Of a DNA stretch of 33,172 nt, positions 20,851-28,567 are shown in pieces. The notes beneath the pieces were generated by a model, which was not told the origin of the DNA, did no database searches, and worked only from the letters and a program-made list of their open reading frames with translations. Position 1 is the stretch's first letter. Each line of letters begins with the position of its first letter. The stretch is from a virus: positions 1 through 33,172 of IMG/VR virus record IMGVR_UViG_3300013233_000432; one strand, written 5' to 3'. A program made the position numbers and the translations under genes.

Positions 20851-21653
20851 GCTGAGAGATCACCCGCGTGGTGGTGGCGGTTGTAGTGCTTGACTTTGAA
20901 CGTGATGCCGCCGCCGGTGCCGTAGCCGTGGCTGATGCTGATGCTGTTGCTGCCGTTCGTGAGATCCCACACGCGGCCGTCGATGCGCTTGGGGACGTTG
21001 CTGTTCGTCGATGGTGTGCCGCTGAAATAGCTGCGGCCACTATCCCCCTCGAAGATGTAGGTGTCGCCGTCCGCGAGGTCGAGCTTGAAGAGCCGGAATT
21101 GTTTCCCGGTCGTCGAGTTGGTGATGGTGATCTGGTTGCCGGTGAAATCGCTGCCGCTGGCATTGACGATCTCGATGGTGGGCAGCGTGGGGGCGCGGCT
21201 CTGCGTCACGATCGACATCACGACCGGATCGACGGTGTTGGTCGCCGTGGTCGTGGTCTGATTCTGATCGCGATAGAAGGGGCTGGTGCTCGTGAAGGAG
21301 GCCGCCCATTCTGCGCGCAGACCGGCGCCGCCCTTGGTGACGAGCAGCTTGTCCAGGCTGGCGTAGCAGTCCAAGTATCGGTCATCGTTGACCCGCAGGA
21401 TGCCGAGGGTGTCCACATGGAGCGCCTCGAAGAAGAGGTCCATGCGGTTCTCCAGCGTGGCCGAGGTCCCCGCTGAGATCGTGCCGGAGAGCTTCACCTT
21501 GCGACCATCGAGGGAGTTGCTCGCGACCGACGACCCACCAGCGAGCAGCACGTCGAACTTGCCCTTGCTCTTGGCCTGATCTGAGAACTTCTCGACCACG
21601 ATGCCGGTCGTCGAGTCGAGCGCGAATCCATTCCATTGCGGCGCGAGGCTCAT
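20847..21653 (-). CDS. Distal tail protein (Dit-like)
   Basis: The protein is 268 aa. It starts APQWNGFALDSTTGIVVEKFSD and contains VASNSLDGRKVKLSGTISAGTSATLENRMDLFFEAL, LDCYASLDKLLV and ASFTSTSPFY, the layout of siphovirus Dit: an N-terminal ring domain that caps the tail tube, then a galectin/CBM-like C-terminal part (PTIEIVNASG, ITITNSTTGKQFRLFKLDL). It lies between the tape measure and hub genes, the canonical place. Confidence 0.8.
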   Translation of the reverse strand: MSLAPQWNGFALDSTTGIVVEKFSDQAKSKGKFDVLLAGGSSVASNSLDGRKVKLSGTISAGTSATLENRMDLFFEALHVDTLGILRVNDDRYLDCYASLDKLLVTKGGAGLRAEWAASFTSTSPFYRDQNQTTTTATNTVDPVVMSIVTQSRAPTLPTIEIVNASGSDFTGNQITITNSTTGKQFRLFKLDLADGDTYIFEGDSGRSYFSGTPSTNSNVPKRIDGRVWDLTNGSNSISISHGYGTGGGITFKVKHYNRHHHAGDLSA

Positions 21654-24058
21654 ATCCGGATCTCCTGCCCCAGCCTCTCGTTGATGGCCTCGACCAGATC
21701 ATCCGCGATGTCCTCGGGGGAGGTGGCGGCGGTATTGACGACGATGTCGCCGGTGAAGGTGTTGACTACCGAAGTAGCCGCCACGGTGCCACCCCCAGGG
21801 GCCAGCGCGGGGTTGCGCTTGAACATCTCCCCGAGGAGCTGCCGCGCGCGGTCCGGGCGGGTCTCGGGGACGATGGTCTCGCGGCCAGCCTCGCCCGCGA
21901 GGACGAGGGTGGGGGAGGACAGGACGCCACCGGCTGCCTTGGCCGAGGCGGCGCCGAGCAATGTAGCGGCCACCGCGCCCGCCGCAGCGCCCTCGCCAAG
22001 AACGGCAGGAAGAGCTGAGGTCGCCCCTGCCGCGCCACCAAACGATGCGACCAGGGCGAGCGAGGCTGCCGATCCCAGCCCGGGCATCATGGCGGCCAGC
22101 GTGTCGGCGTAGCTGGCCGTGATATCTTTCGCGACGCCTTGCTGGATCTTGACCGTGGCCGCGGCAGAGGCGGCCTCTCCTCCGAGCTTGACGCCGAGCC
22201 AGCCGAGGAAAGCCTTGATCAGCGGCTTGAAGATGGCGTCGTTGATGACTTGCCCCAGCGCGCGGAAGGGCGAAAGGATGGACTTGAAAAGATCGTTGAA
22301 GGCGGACTGCGCCCCGATGATCGGCTCCAGGAAGGCGGAAAGCAAAGACTGCTTCACGGTCTCGCCGAAGCTCATGAACTGCTCGTTCCACGTCTGCGAG
22401 TGTTGGATCAGCCCGTCGCTGATGCCCTTGCCTAGCGCATCGCCGATCTCGTTGGCAAGCGGCTCGATGGCCGAGGCGAACTCCTCGAGCTGCGCCTGGT
22501 AGTCCTCGAGGGCCCCCTGATTGAATGCCTGCGCGGAAGCCTCCGCCAGCGTCATCATTCCGTCGGTCGCGGTCTGCGAATCGTCGGCTGCCTGCTGGAG
22601 CGCGGGGCTCACGGTCGCGCCCATGATCTCCCCGGCGCGCTTGGCTGCCGCAGCGAAGTCCTCCAGCTCCTTCGTCCAATCCGTGAGGCTCGCGTGATTG
22701 GCGAGAAGGGAATCGGTCATCTCGTCGAAGCGCCGCTGCCAGATCCGTTGCGCCGCGGGGAACTGGTGCATCCCCACCAGGGTGTCGCTGATCGTGGTCT
22801 GGAGGCCCGCGATCTCACCGCGGAGCTTGGCAGTCGCAGCCTTCTGCCCCTGCGCGGCGGCCGCTGCCGCCACCTCTGCGGCACTTGCGCGCAGCTCCGC
22901 CTGTTCCTTTTCCCGCGCGGCGGCCAGATTCTCCTTGGTGGCATCGGTGTTTTCCCGAAGGGAGGCGGCGAGGTCGCGGAGGCCGTCGGCAGCCTTTTCT
23001 GCGGCTGGCGCCTGGGCCTCGATTGTCGCGCGCAAGGCCAGGGCGTTCCGCATGAACTCCCTCGAATCGCCGCTTACCGACTTGAACTCCTCCTTGAACG
23101 GCGTGGAAATCGTCCCTGCCACCGCCGAGCCGACCGACTTGAACTCACCGACGGTTCGCGGCACCCGCCCGAGAGCTTCGGCCAATGAGTCGGCCGCATC
23201 CACCGCATCGGCCAAAGCGTCGATCATGGCCGGCACCCAGACGCCGACCAGCGTGTCGATGGCTCCCGAGACCTTGTCGGCGGCAGGCCCCCCCTTCTGG
23301 ATCTCGTCGGCCCACTCCTTGATGCTGCCCTTGACAGTGTCGAGAACCCCCGAGAGATCCTCATTCTTGACCACGAAGTCGCCGACCTTCTCCAGCAGGT
23401 CACCCCAGGCATTCTTCACCTGGTCGAGCTGGCCGAGGAAGGTTCCGGCAAGTGCTGCTCCGGTGCCGCCGACCTTCGCCTCCATGTCGGACATGAGCGC
23501 GTTGAAGCGCGCCGTGCCTTGGAGGGTGTTGTCGATCTCGATGCCGTAGCGGGTCAGCGCGTTGGTGGAGCTGCCGAGGGACTTGGCCACCAGCGCGGCC
23601 GCACCCTTGAGGTCGGTGCCCTGAGCCTCCGCGAAGTCGATCACCGCTTGCGTCGCCCGCGGAAGCTGGTCCACCGACAGGCGGCCGAACTGGAGGAGCA
23701 TCGCCTGGACGGGGAGGATGGCCTCGTCGCCGAAGCGGGTCACCTGCTGGAGCGCGGAGGCGTTGCGCTGGAGGGCAGCGCTTGCGTCGTCGCTGAACTT
23801 GCCCGTGGTGCGCAGCGCCGCGTTCAGGCGTGCGACCGCTTGCTCCTGCTCGCCGGCCAGGAGGATCGGTTTCTCCATCGCCCCCGCCAGGGCCTTGAGC
23901 GCCTTGCCGAGCGCGGCCGCAATCTGGATGGTGTGCGCGATCGTCGCGGTGGCGTCCGCGATGTTGCGGCCCATGCCCTGCGAGGACCTGCCGACAGCCT
24001 TGAACGCTTGGCTCGCGCGGTCCTTGCCGACGATGTCGATCTGGTGACGGAACGCCAT
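21650..24058 (-). CDS. Tail tape measure protein
   Basis: The protein is 802 aa and starts inside the stop of the frameshifted chaperone (TAATG). It has long Ala-rich helices throughout, an N-terminal TMP domain (IDIVGKDRASQAFKAVGRSS, FGDEAILPVQAMLLQFGRLS, DLKGAAALVAKSLGSSTNALTRYGIEID), a hydrophobic Gly/Ala middle near 650-720, and a typical C-terminus (GGVLSSPTLVLAGEAGRETIVP). No lysozyme or peptidase insert is visible. Its length sets the tail length; about 0.15 nm per residue predicts a tail near 120 nm. Confidence 0.93.
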   Translation of the reverse strand: MAFRHQIDIVGKDRASQAFKAVGRSSQGMGRNIADATATIAHTIQIAAALGKALKALAGAMEKPILLAGEQEQAVARLNAALRTTGKFSDDASAALQRNASALQQVTRFGDEAILPVQAMLLQFGRLSVDQLPRATQAVIDFAEAQGTDLKGAAALVAKSLGSSTNALTRYGIEIDNTLQGTARFNALMSDMEAKVGGTGAALAGTFLGQLDQVKNAWGDLLEKVGDFVVKNEDLSGVLDTVKGSIKEWADEIQKGGPAADKVSGAIDTLVGVWVPAMIDALADAVDAADSLAEALGRVPRTVGEFKSVGSAVAGTISTPFKEEFKSVSGDSREFMRNALALRATIEAQAPAAEKAADGLRDLAASLRENTDATKENLAAAREKEQAELRASAAEVAAAAAAQGQKAATAKLRGEIAGLQTTISDTLVGMHQFPAAQRIWQRRFDEMTDSLLANHASLTDWTKELEDFAAAAKRAGEIMGATVSPALQQAADDSQTATDGMMTLAEASAQAFNQGALEDYQAQLEEFASAIEPLANEIGDALGKGISDGLIQHSQTWNEQFMSFGETVKQSLLSAFLEPIIGAQSAFNDLFKSILSPFRALGQVINDAIFKPLIKAFLGWLGVKLGGEAASAAATVKIQQGVAKDITASYADTLAAMMPGLGSAASLALVASFGGAAGATSALPAVLGEGAAAGAVAATLLGAASAKAAGGVLSSPTLVLAGEAGRETIVPETRPDRARQLLGEMFKRNPALAPGGGTVAATSVVNTFTGDIVVNTAATSPEDIADDLVEAINERLGQEIRI

Positions 24059-24548
24059 TAGACTTCTCCGATCACCACAACGGGCATGGCGCTGCCGCCG
24101 ACCTCTTCGCGGTTACGGCGCAACCGCTCGCTCGCGTCCCAGCGCAGCATCTCCGCCAGGGCGATGCCTTCGGTGCTGGGCATCGCCATCAGGTCGGCTC
24201 GGGAGAGGCCGGAGCGGATCAAGGTCGCTACGACGCCGACCCCGGCGGCCCTCCGAAAAAAGCGGTAACGGCCTCCATGATCTTCGCAAGGTCGTCGCCC
24301 ACCAGGGGGATCGCTCGCTGGAAATCCTCCTCGGAGCCCTCGTAGCCACCAGCCGTTGCGGAACGATAGGCCAGGAAGATCATTCCCTCCATCTTGTCCA
24401 GCTCGTCATCCGTGACCAGCTCGTTCCCGAGCGCTTCGATGTTGCGACCGAAGCGCTCGCGGAACTTGACCGAGTCGTAGACCGAGAGCGGCGCAAACCG
24501 CAGCTCCAGCCCGTTGCTCAACTTCACAGTCGGGGAGTCGGCGGGCAT
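24058..24548 (-). CDS. Tail assembly chaperone, -1 frameshift product (gpG-T-like), 163 aa
   Basis: The zero frame reaches the heptamer T TTT TTC (24261 down to 24255) at codon 98. A -1 slip there opens a second frame that reads through 65 more codons (containing LIRSGLSRADLMAMPSTEGI and ALAEMLRWDASERLRRNREE) to the TAA at 24060-24058, which overlaps the tape measure start. A GC-rich segment that can fold follows the heptamer. Tail chaperone pairs made by -1 slippage just upstream of the tape measure gene are a conserved siphophage trait. The extension has no start or ribosome binding site of its own. Confidence 0.85.
24228..24548 (-). CDS. Tail assembly chaperone, unshifted form (gpG-like), 106 aa
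   Basis: ATG 24548 follows the tail tube stop by four bases. The protein is acidic-helical (VKLSNGLELRFAPLSVYDSVKFRERF, DDELDKMEGMIFLAYRSA, IPLVGDDLAKIMEAVTAFFGG). It is the main translation product; ribosomes that slip at 24261-24255 make the 163-aa form. The pair coats the tape measure protein while the tail tube polymerises around it. Confidence 0.85.
   Translation of the reverse strand: MPADSPTVKLSNGLELRFAPLSVYDSVKFRERFGRNIEALGNELVTDDELDKMEGMIFLAYRSATAGGYEGSEEDFQRAIPLVGDDLAKIMEAVTAFFGGPPGSAS
24255..24261 (-). promoter_or_regulatory. Programmed -1 ribosomal frameshift site
   Basis: On the minus strand this is T TTT TTC in the correct phase (GCT TTT TTC in the zero frame), a canonical X XXY YYZ slippery heptamer. 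It lies nine codons before the zero-frame stop, and the -1 frame is open to the tape measure start. Confidence 0.85.
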
Positions 24549-24552
24549 CGGT

Positions 24553-25572
24553 CTAGAAGATCGTGGCGTCGGCGTTGATGACCGTGAGGGTGGCCTCGTT
24601 GGCCGAGCCGTCGCGGTAGGCCTTCCACTCCACCGTCTGCCAGAGCACTCCGGCAGCGTCCGCATGGGGCTCGCTTGCCGAAGTAATCAGGACATCGGGG
24701 CAGTCGAAGAGGAGAGACTCGCTCGCGGGCGTTGCCCCGTCCAGCGTGATCAGCAGGGACTTGGCGGTCTGGGTCCGGTAAACGGTCGTGAACGGATCGC
24801 CGCTCGCGCCCGTGCCGTCGAAACGGACCTCGAAGCTGCCGGTCATCGCGAGCATGTCGCTGATGCCGGGCTCTGCCATCGTCACGTCTGCGAGGTCGCG
24901 GACCTCCTCGTGAGGCTGCTCGATCTTGACCGAGGCCTTGCGCGCGACGTAAGCCGCCTCGCTTCCATCGGTGCCGAACTGAATCACCGAGGTGGGCGAG
25001 GACGCTTGGCTCGGCGACTGGACCCAGCCGGTGGAGCTGAAGGACGCGGTGGGCATGGTCAGGAAGTCCGCGCCTGCGCCCATGAGCGTGATGTCCAGCT
25101 TGGCGATGGCCCCGTATTCCGCCGTCAGCTCGATCGCGGTCGGGCGACAGCCAAAGTAGCGGTAAGCCTTGTCCGCACCAGCCGCGAGCAGGCCGTCGCG
25201 GTTCACGATCACAGACAGTCCCTTGCCGACCAGGGCCGCGTTGGTGCCGCCGACGCTGAGGCTGTGGGTGTAAGGGCCAGTCCCCGAATCGGTGAAGCGA
25301 TTCCCGAGCAGGTGCTCGTAGAAGATTCCCCAGCCGCCGCCGTAACGGAGCTGGAGAGCGAGGGAGCCGCTCACGGTCTCGGCACCCGGCAAAGCGTTGG
25401 CGATGTCCACGCCGCGCTCCGTGATGATGGGGGATTCGATCACGGCCTTCTCCAGGACGAGCTTGTCGTCCCCGGGGCCGAGCTCGAAATACTTGCTGGC
25501 GGCGACCGCGGTGGCGAAGGCGCTTTCCTCGCCGACCCCCGCGAACGCACCGATTCCTACGCGGTTGCTCAT
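24553..25572 (-). CDS. Major tail tube protein
   Basis: The protein is 339 aa and beta-rich. It starts SNRVGIGAFAGVGEESAFATAV, a common opening of phage tail tube proteins, and continues SGSLALQLRYGGGWGIFYEHLLGN, FGCRPTAIELTAEYGAIAKLDITLMGAGADF, KASVKIEQPHEEV. Position directly before the chaperone pair and after the tail terminator agrees. At 339 aa it may contain an extra surface domain beyond the tube core. Confidence 0.85.
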   Translation of the reverse strand: MSNRVGIGAFAGVGEESAFATAVAASKYFELGPGDDKLVLEKAVIESPIITERGVDIANALPGAETVSGSLALQLRYGGGWGIFYEHLLGNRFTDSGTGPYTHSLSVGGTNAALVGKGLSVIVNRDGLLAAGADKAYRYFGCRPTAIELTAEYGAIAKLDITLMGAGADFLTMPTASFSSTGWVQSPSQASSPTSVIQFGTDGSEAAYVARKASVKIEQPHEEVRDLADVTMAEPGISDMLAMTGSFEVRFDGTGASGDPFTTVYRTQTAKSLLITLDGATPASESLLFDCPDVLITSASEPHADAAGVLWQTVEWKAYRDGSANEATLTVINADATIF

Positions 25573-25751
25573 CGTTCAGTCTCCTTCTTCTTCTTGGTGG
25601 TTTCCTTCGCGGGCTCGAAGTCGCCGGATTCGACGAGCGATTCCGCCACGTCGTCTGCGACCCTGATGATGTCGCCGGTGGCGACGTAGCCGACCCCCCC
25701 CATGACTCGCAGGGGGCGCGCGCTCTTGCTGATGCACTTGAGCTTTTTCAT
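25569..25751 (-). CDS. Small basic protein, 60 aa, between terminator and tube genes
   Basis: ATGA overlaps on both sides. KKLKCISKSARPLRVMGGVGYVATGDIIRVADDVAESLVESGDFEP and a Lys-rich tail (TTKKKKETER). It has the same make-up as the 57-aa protein at 26452: a short beta-alpha core with a poly-Lys end. The two may be paralogues of small head or neck accessory proteins. Confidence 0.65.
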   Translation of the reverse strand: MKKLKCISKSARPLRVMGGVGYVATGDIIRVADDVAESLVESGDFEPAKETTKKKKETER

Positions 25752-26173
25752 GGCGTGGCGTGGACCGTGTAGGTGATGGCCGCGACGGCGTGGTCCTGTT
25801 CGCCGTCGGTGTCGAAGCTGATGTCGGTGGCCTGGTATTCGTGATGGAGCACCCCGGTCAGCGAGAGGGTCTTGTTCGCCGCCATCGCCGTCTCGACCTG
25901 CTCCGCGACCGTGTCGATGGCGTCCTCGACCAGGGAGGTCGCGCGATCCACGACCTCGATCACGAGGGTGACGTCCCGCCAGAAGGCCGCGTCGCCGGAA
26001 GCGATGGACTCCCACTCGACGAACTGGTCGCCGCGGCAGAACACCCGGATGGCGGGGAGATTCGAGGTCTCCAGGGGACGCGACCGCGAGGCATAGACCC
26101 GCGTTCCCGCATCCGTCGCGCCGCTGAGGAGGGTCACCGTGGCGTCGCGCACCTGTTTGCGGATGTGCGTCAC
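25748..26173 (-). CDS. Tail terminator (lambda gpU-like)
   Basis: The protein is 141 aa from a GTG at 26173 in a GTGA overlap. THIRKQVRDATVTLLSG, LPAIRVFCRGDQ, FWRDVTLVIEVVDRATSLVEDAIDTVAEQVETAM and the closing strand DHAVAAITYTVHATP are the alpha/beta layout of gpU-type tail terminators, which stop tail growth and join tail to head. Gene order (connector, terminator, tube) supports it. Confidence 0.75.
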   Translation of the reverse strand: MTHIRKQVRDATVTLLSGATDAGTRVYASRSRPLETSNLPAIRVFCRGDQFVEWESIASGDAAFWRDVTLVIEVVDRATSLVEDAIDTVAEQVETAMAANKTLSLTGVLHHEYQATDISFDTDGEQDHAVAAITYTVHATP

Positions 26174-26451
26174 GCTCCCTCCAGGACCAGGGTGGTCATA
26201 CCGGTGCCGTCAGGCTGCCGCTCGGCGAGGGTGTAGGCGGTGCTGTCGATGGTCACCGTCTCGCCGATGGCCGCGCTCGCCACATCGGAAGCGCGGCAGA
26301 GGAAGACCGGGCGATACCCGGCGATGCCGGAGCTCTCCAGGTATGCCCGGTCGAAGATTCCGGTAACCGCACCGATCACGCCGAACGTCGCGGTGACCGC
26401 AAAGCCGCCGCTCACGTCCAGGAACTCGGTGAGGTCTTCGGAGAACGCCAT
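26170..26451 (-). CDS. Head-tail connector (lambda gpFII-like)
   Basis: The protein is 93 aa, starting next to the upstream stop (TAGATG). FAVTATFGVIGAVTGIFDRAYLE, RPVFLCRASDV, IGETVTIDSTAYTLAERQPDGTGMTTLVLEGA match the beta-barrel pattern of gpFII-type joining proteins, including the PDG-x-G turn near the end. It forms the interface on which the tail docks. Confidence 0.75.
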   Translation of the reverse strand: MAFSEDLTEFLDVSGGFAVTATFGVIGAVTGIFDRAYLESSGIAGYRPVFLCRASDVASAAIGETVTIDSTAYTLAERQPDGTGMTTLVLEGA

Positions 26452-26625
26452 CTACTTCGCCTTCTTCTTGGCGGCCTTTTTCTTGGCGGCGGGTTCTTCC
26501 TCGTAGGGGACGGCACGACCGAGGCGCAGAAGGGTCTGCGCGTCCTCTTCCGAGAGATCGACCACCTTGTCGAACTCCACGAGCTTGCCGCTCGCGAACG
26601 TGGTGCGGATGATCTTGACCTTCAT
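26452..26625 (-). CDS. Small protein with Lys-rich tail, 57 aa
   Basis: ATG 26625 is preceded by a weak site (ACGAGAAACAA). KVKIIRTTFASGKLVEFDKVVDLSEEDAQTLLRLGRAVPY then a poly-Ala/Lys end. Small proteins of this shape are often found directly after the capsid gene in siphophages. Function not known. Confidence 0.65.
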   Translation of the reverse strand: MKVKIIRTTFASGKLVEFDKVVDLSEEDAQTLLRLGRAVPYEEEPAAKKKAAKKKAK

Positions 26626-26651
26626 TTGTTTCTCGTTTTGCGGGGAGTGCC

Positions 26652-26671
26652 GGGGCGACCGAAGCCGCCCC
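26652..26671 (-). terminator. UUCG-capped hairpin after the capsid gene (attenuator or processing signal)
   Basis: Read on the minus strand, GGGGCGGC-UUCG-GUCGCCCC gives an 8-bp stem (one G-U pair) with an extra-stable cUUCGg loop, in the 64-nt gap between capsid and the next gene. No U-run follows, so full rho-independent termination is unlikely. It probably protects or tunes the highly needed capsid message. Confidence 0.55.
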
Positions 26672-26689
26672 AGCGTTTCCCCAATCCCG

Positions 26690-28567
26690 TTACGCCGTGA
26701 TGGCGTCAACCATGGCCGCGAAGGAGACAGCGTTGCGCACGGCGATGTCCACGTCCTGGAACGCGGTCAGGCGCACGGTGCCGCTGGTGCTGTTGGTGTA
26801 GGGATCGACCAGGAGATCGAGGCCGCCCCACATGCCGATCAGGAGATCAGCCCAGTTGCCGAAGAGGATGGCGGACAGGTTGCTGCCGGTCCCCTTGGTC
26901 AGGTTGCTCGGCACCTGGTTGGTAGACCAGGCCTTGTAGCCGTTCATCTCCCCGGCTTCCCAGATGAAGGCGGCGGTCGAAGAAGCCTTCTCGGTCTGCT
27001 TCATCTTCCCGCGCACCTTCGCGTTGGTGACGTAGGCCAGGCGGCCAACGTCCGCGTTGTCCTGCGCGACCTGGGTTTCCAGATCGACGATGTTGCCCCA
27101 GGTCGGGACAGCGCCGTTCGTTCCACCAGCCACCGAGCCGATGCCGGTGGTGTTCATGATGCCGGTGGGCTGGTTGCTGGACCCGCTGCCGTTGATGGCG
27201 GCCAGGTCAATGCCGAGGCCGAGGACCTGGGCCAGGTCGCGCTGGACCAGGGCCTGGACGTCAAGGCTCGACTGCTTGATGAGCTTGCGGCTGAGATCGG
27301 TGTAGGTGGTCACCGTCTTCGGGGTGAGGGTCACCTGACCGAACGCGGGCTGCGACTCGGTTCCCGCGCCGGACTCGGCCACCCAGTAGGCGGTCGCGGA
27401 GCCGGTCTGCGAAGGCACCGCCACGTCACCGTTCAAGTCACGCAGCGGAGTGCCGAGCTGCATCATCAGCGACGCGTTGCGCAGCATCTCGATGAAGCTC
27501 CCCGAGAGCAGGTCGGTCGCCACGAGGTTGCCGCCAGCGGTCGCGGTGCCAACGGTCAGATCGCGCCGGAGGACTTCCGCCGGAACCGTCAGGCCGTTTT
27601 CCCGGACCGAAGGCCGCACACGGCGTGCCTCCTCGCTGCACTCGATCTCGAACGCGGCCGCCTCGCGGAGGCTGCGGTCTTGCGGGGCGGCCAGATACCG
27701 CAGCGCCTTCATGAGGTTGTAGCTGCGGGTCTCCTTCTCGCTCATGCCGATGTCGGCAGCGTTGGTCGGCACCGGAGTGCCAATCGCCTTGAGCAGAGCG
27801 CCACGGAACTCGTCCAGGCTCTTGCCTTCGGCGATGAACTTGTTCGCCAGCTCGCGCTGCTTGTAGGTCTCGCCGAGCTGCTGGATGTCGGCCACGCGCT
27901 CGCGCTCGCGGCGGAGAACATCCTCGTTGGACGGTCCCGCGCGATGGGTCGGCGCGACCGGAGCAACGGGTTCCGGCTGCGGCGCGGGGGCCGGGGCCGG
28001 GTTGGTGGGTTCGTCAGGCATCTTTCTTTCCCTCTTGTCGATGATGGTGGTGGTGAATTCCTGTTCGGAGTCACGGCCAACACCGACAGACGTATCTGCC
28101 GGGATCGGGACGAAGGAAACCTCGTGAGGCTCCCACCTCGTCGCGACGTAGGTGTCGGGCGCGTTGCCCTCGCCTGCCGTCCTCTCCTCCTTGTGAATGA
28201 CGTAGCCAACACTGATGTGCGGCAGCACGCCATCCACCACGTCCTGGAACTTCTCCGCGGCCAGCGCCCCCCTCCCGAAGCGCACTGTGGCGCGACCTAC
28301 CCGGTCGCTGCCGATGGAAGCACTTTCGACGACACCGATATGCTTCCCGGTGTCGTGATTGAAAAGGACGGCGCCCCCGTCGTTGAGGCGGTCCAGGATC
28401 ACGCTGTTCGGCGAGTGATCGAGGATCTCGATCCCCCAAGGGCGCTCGACGGGCGCCTCCGAACTGAAGGAGATCGCGACGGTGCGCTTCTCCTCGTCGA
28501 TCGCGCTCGGGTCGAGCTTGAAGCTACGCCACTGAAGGCTGGTTTTGATTTCCTGGGTCTTGGGCAT
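26690..28567 (-). CDS. HK97-type prohead protease / major capsid protein fusion, 625 aa
   Basis: ATG 28567 has a clear site (CGGAGGAAAAC). Residues 1-170 are a U35 prohead protease: LQWRSFKLDPSAIDEEKRTVAISFSS, VLFNHDTGKHIGVVES with His71 and VLPHISVGYVIHKEE with Ser119. Residues 185-300 are Pro-rich then a delta-domain-like coiled coil (DVLRRERERVADIQQLGETYKQRELA). From about 330 on is the HK97 capsid fold (GNLVATDLLSGSFIEMLRNAS, AYWVAESGAG, TDLSRKLIKQSSLDVQALVQRDL, INGSGSSNQPTGIMNT, LLVDPYTNSTSGTVRLTAFQDVDIAVR). The protease should cleave itself and the delta domain during maturation. An internal ATG at 28021 may give capsid alone. Confidence 0.92.
   Translation of the reverse strand: MPKTQEIKTSLQWRSFKLDPSAIDEEKRTVAISFSSEAPVERPWGIEILDHSPNSVILDRLNDGGAVLFNHDTGKHIGVVESASIGSDRVGRATVRFGRGALAAEKFQDVVDGVLPHISVGYVIHKEERTAGEGNAPDTYVATRWEPHEVSFVPIPADTSVGVGRDSEQEFTTTIIDKRERKMPDEPTNPAPAPAPQPEPVAPVAPTHRAGPSNEDVLRRERERVADIQQLGETYKQRELANKFIAEGKSLDEFRGALLKAIGTPVPTNAADIGMSEKETRSYNLMKALRYLAAPQDRSLREAAAFEIECSEEARRVRPSVRENGLTVPAEVLRRDLTVGTATAGGNLVATDLLSGSFIEMLRNASLMMQLGTPLRDLNGDVAVPSQTGSATAYWVAESGAGTESQPAFGQVTLTPKTVTTYTDLSRKLIKQSSLDVQALVQRDLAQVLGLGIDLAAINGSGSSNQPTGIMNTTGIGSVAGGTNGAVPTWGNIVDLETQVAQDNADVGRLAYVTNAKVRGKMKQTEKASSTAAFIWEAGEMNGYKAWSTNQVPSNLTKGTGSNLSAILFGNWADLLIGMWGGLDLLVDPYTNSTSGTVRLTAFQDVDIAVRNAVSFAAMVDAITA

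Noticed and set aside
19084-20886. 600-aa open frame antisense to the tail hub gene
   Set aside because: Composition of a reverse shadow; crosses the junction of two sense genes without any domain.
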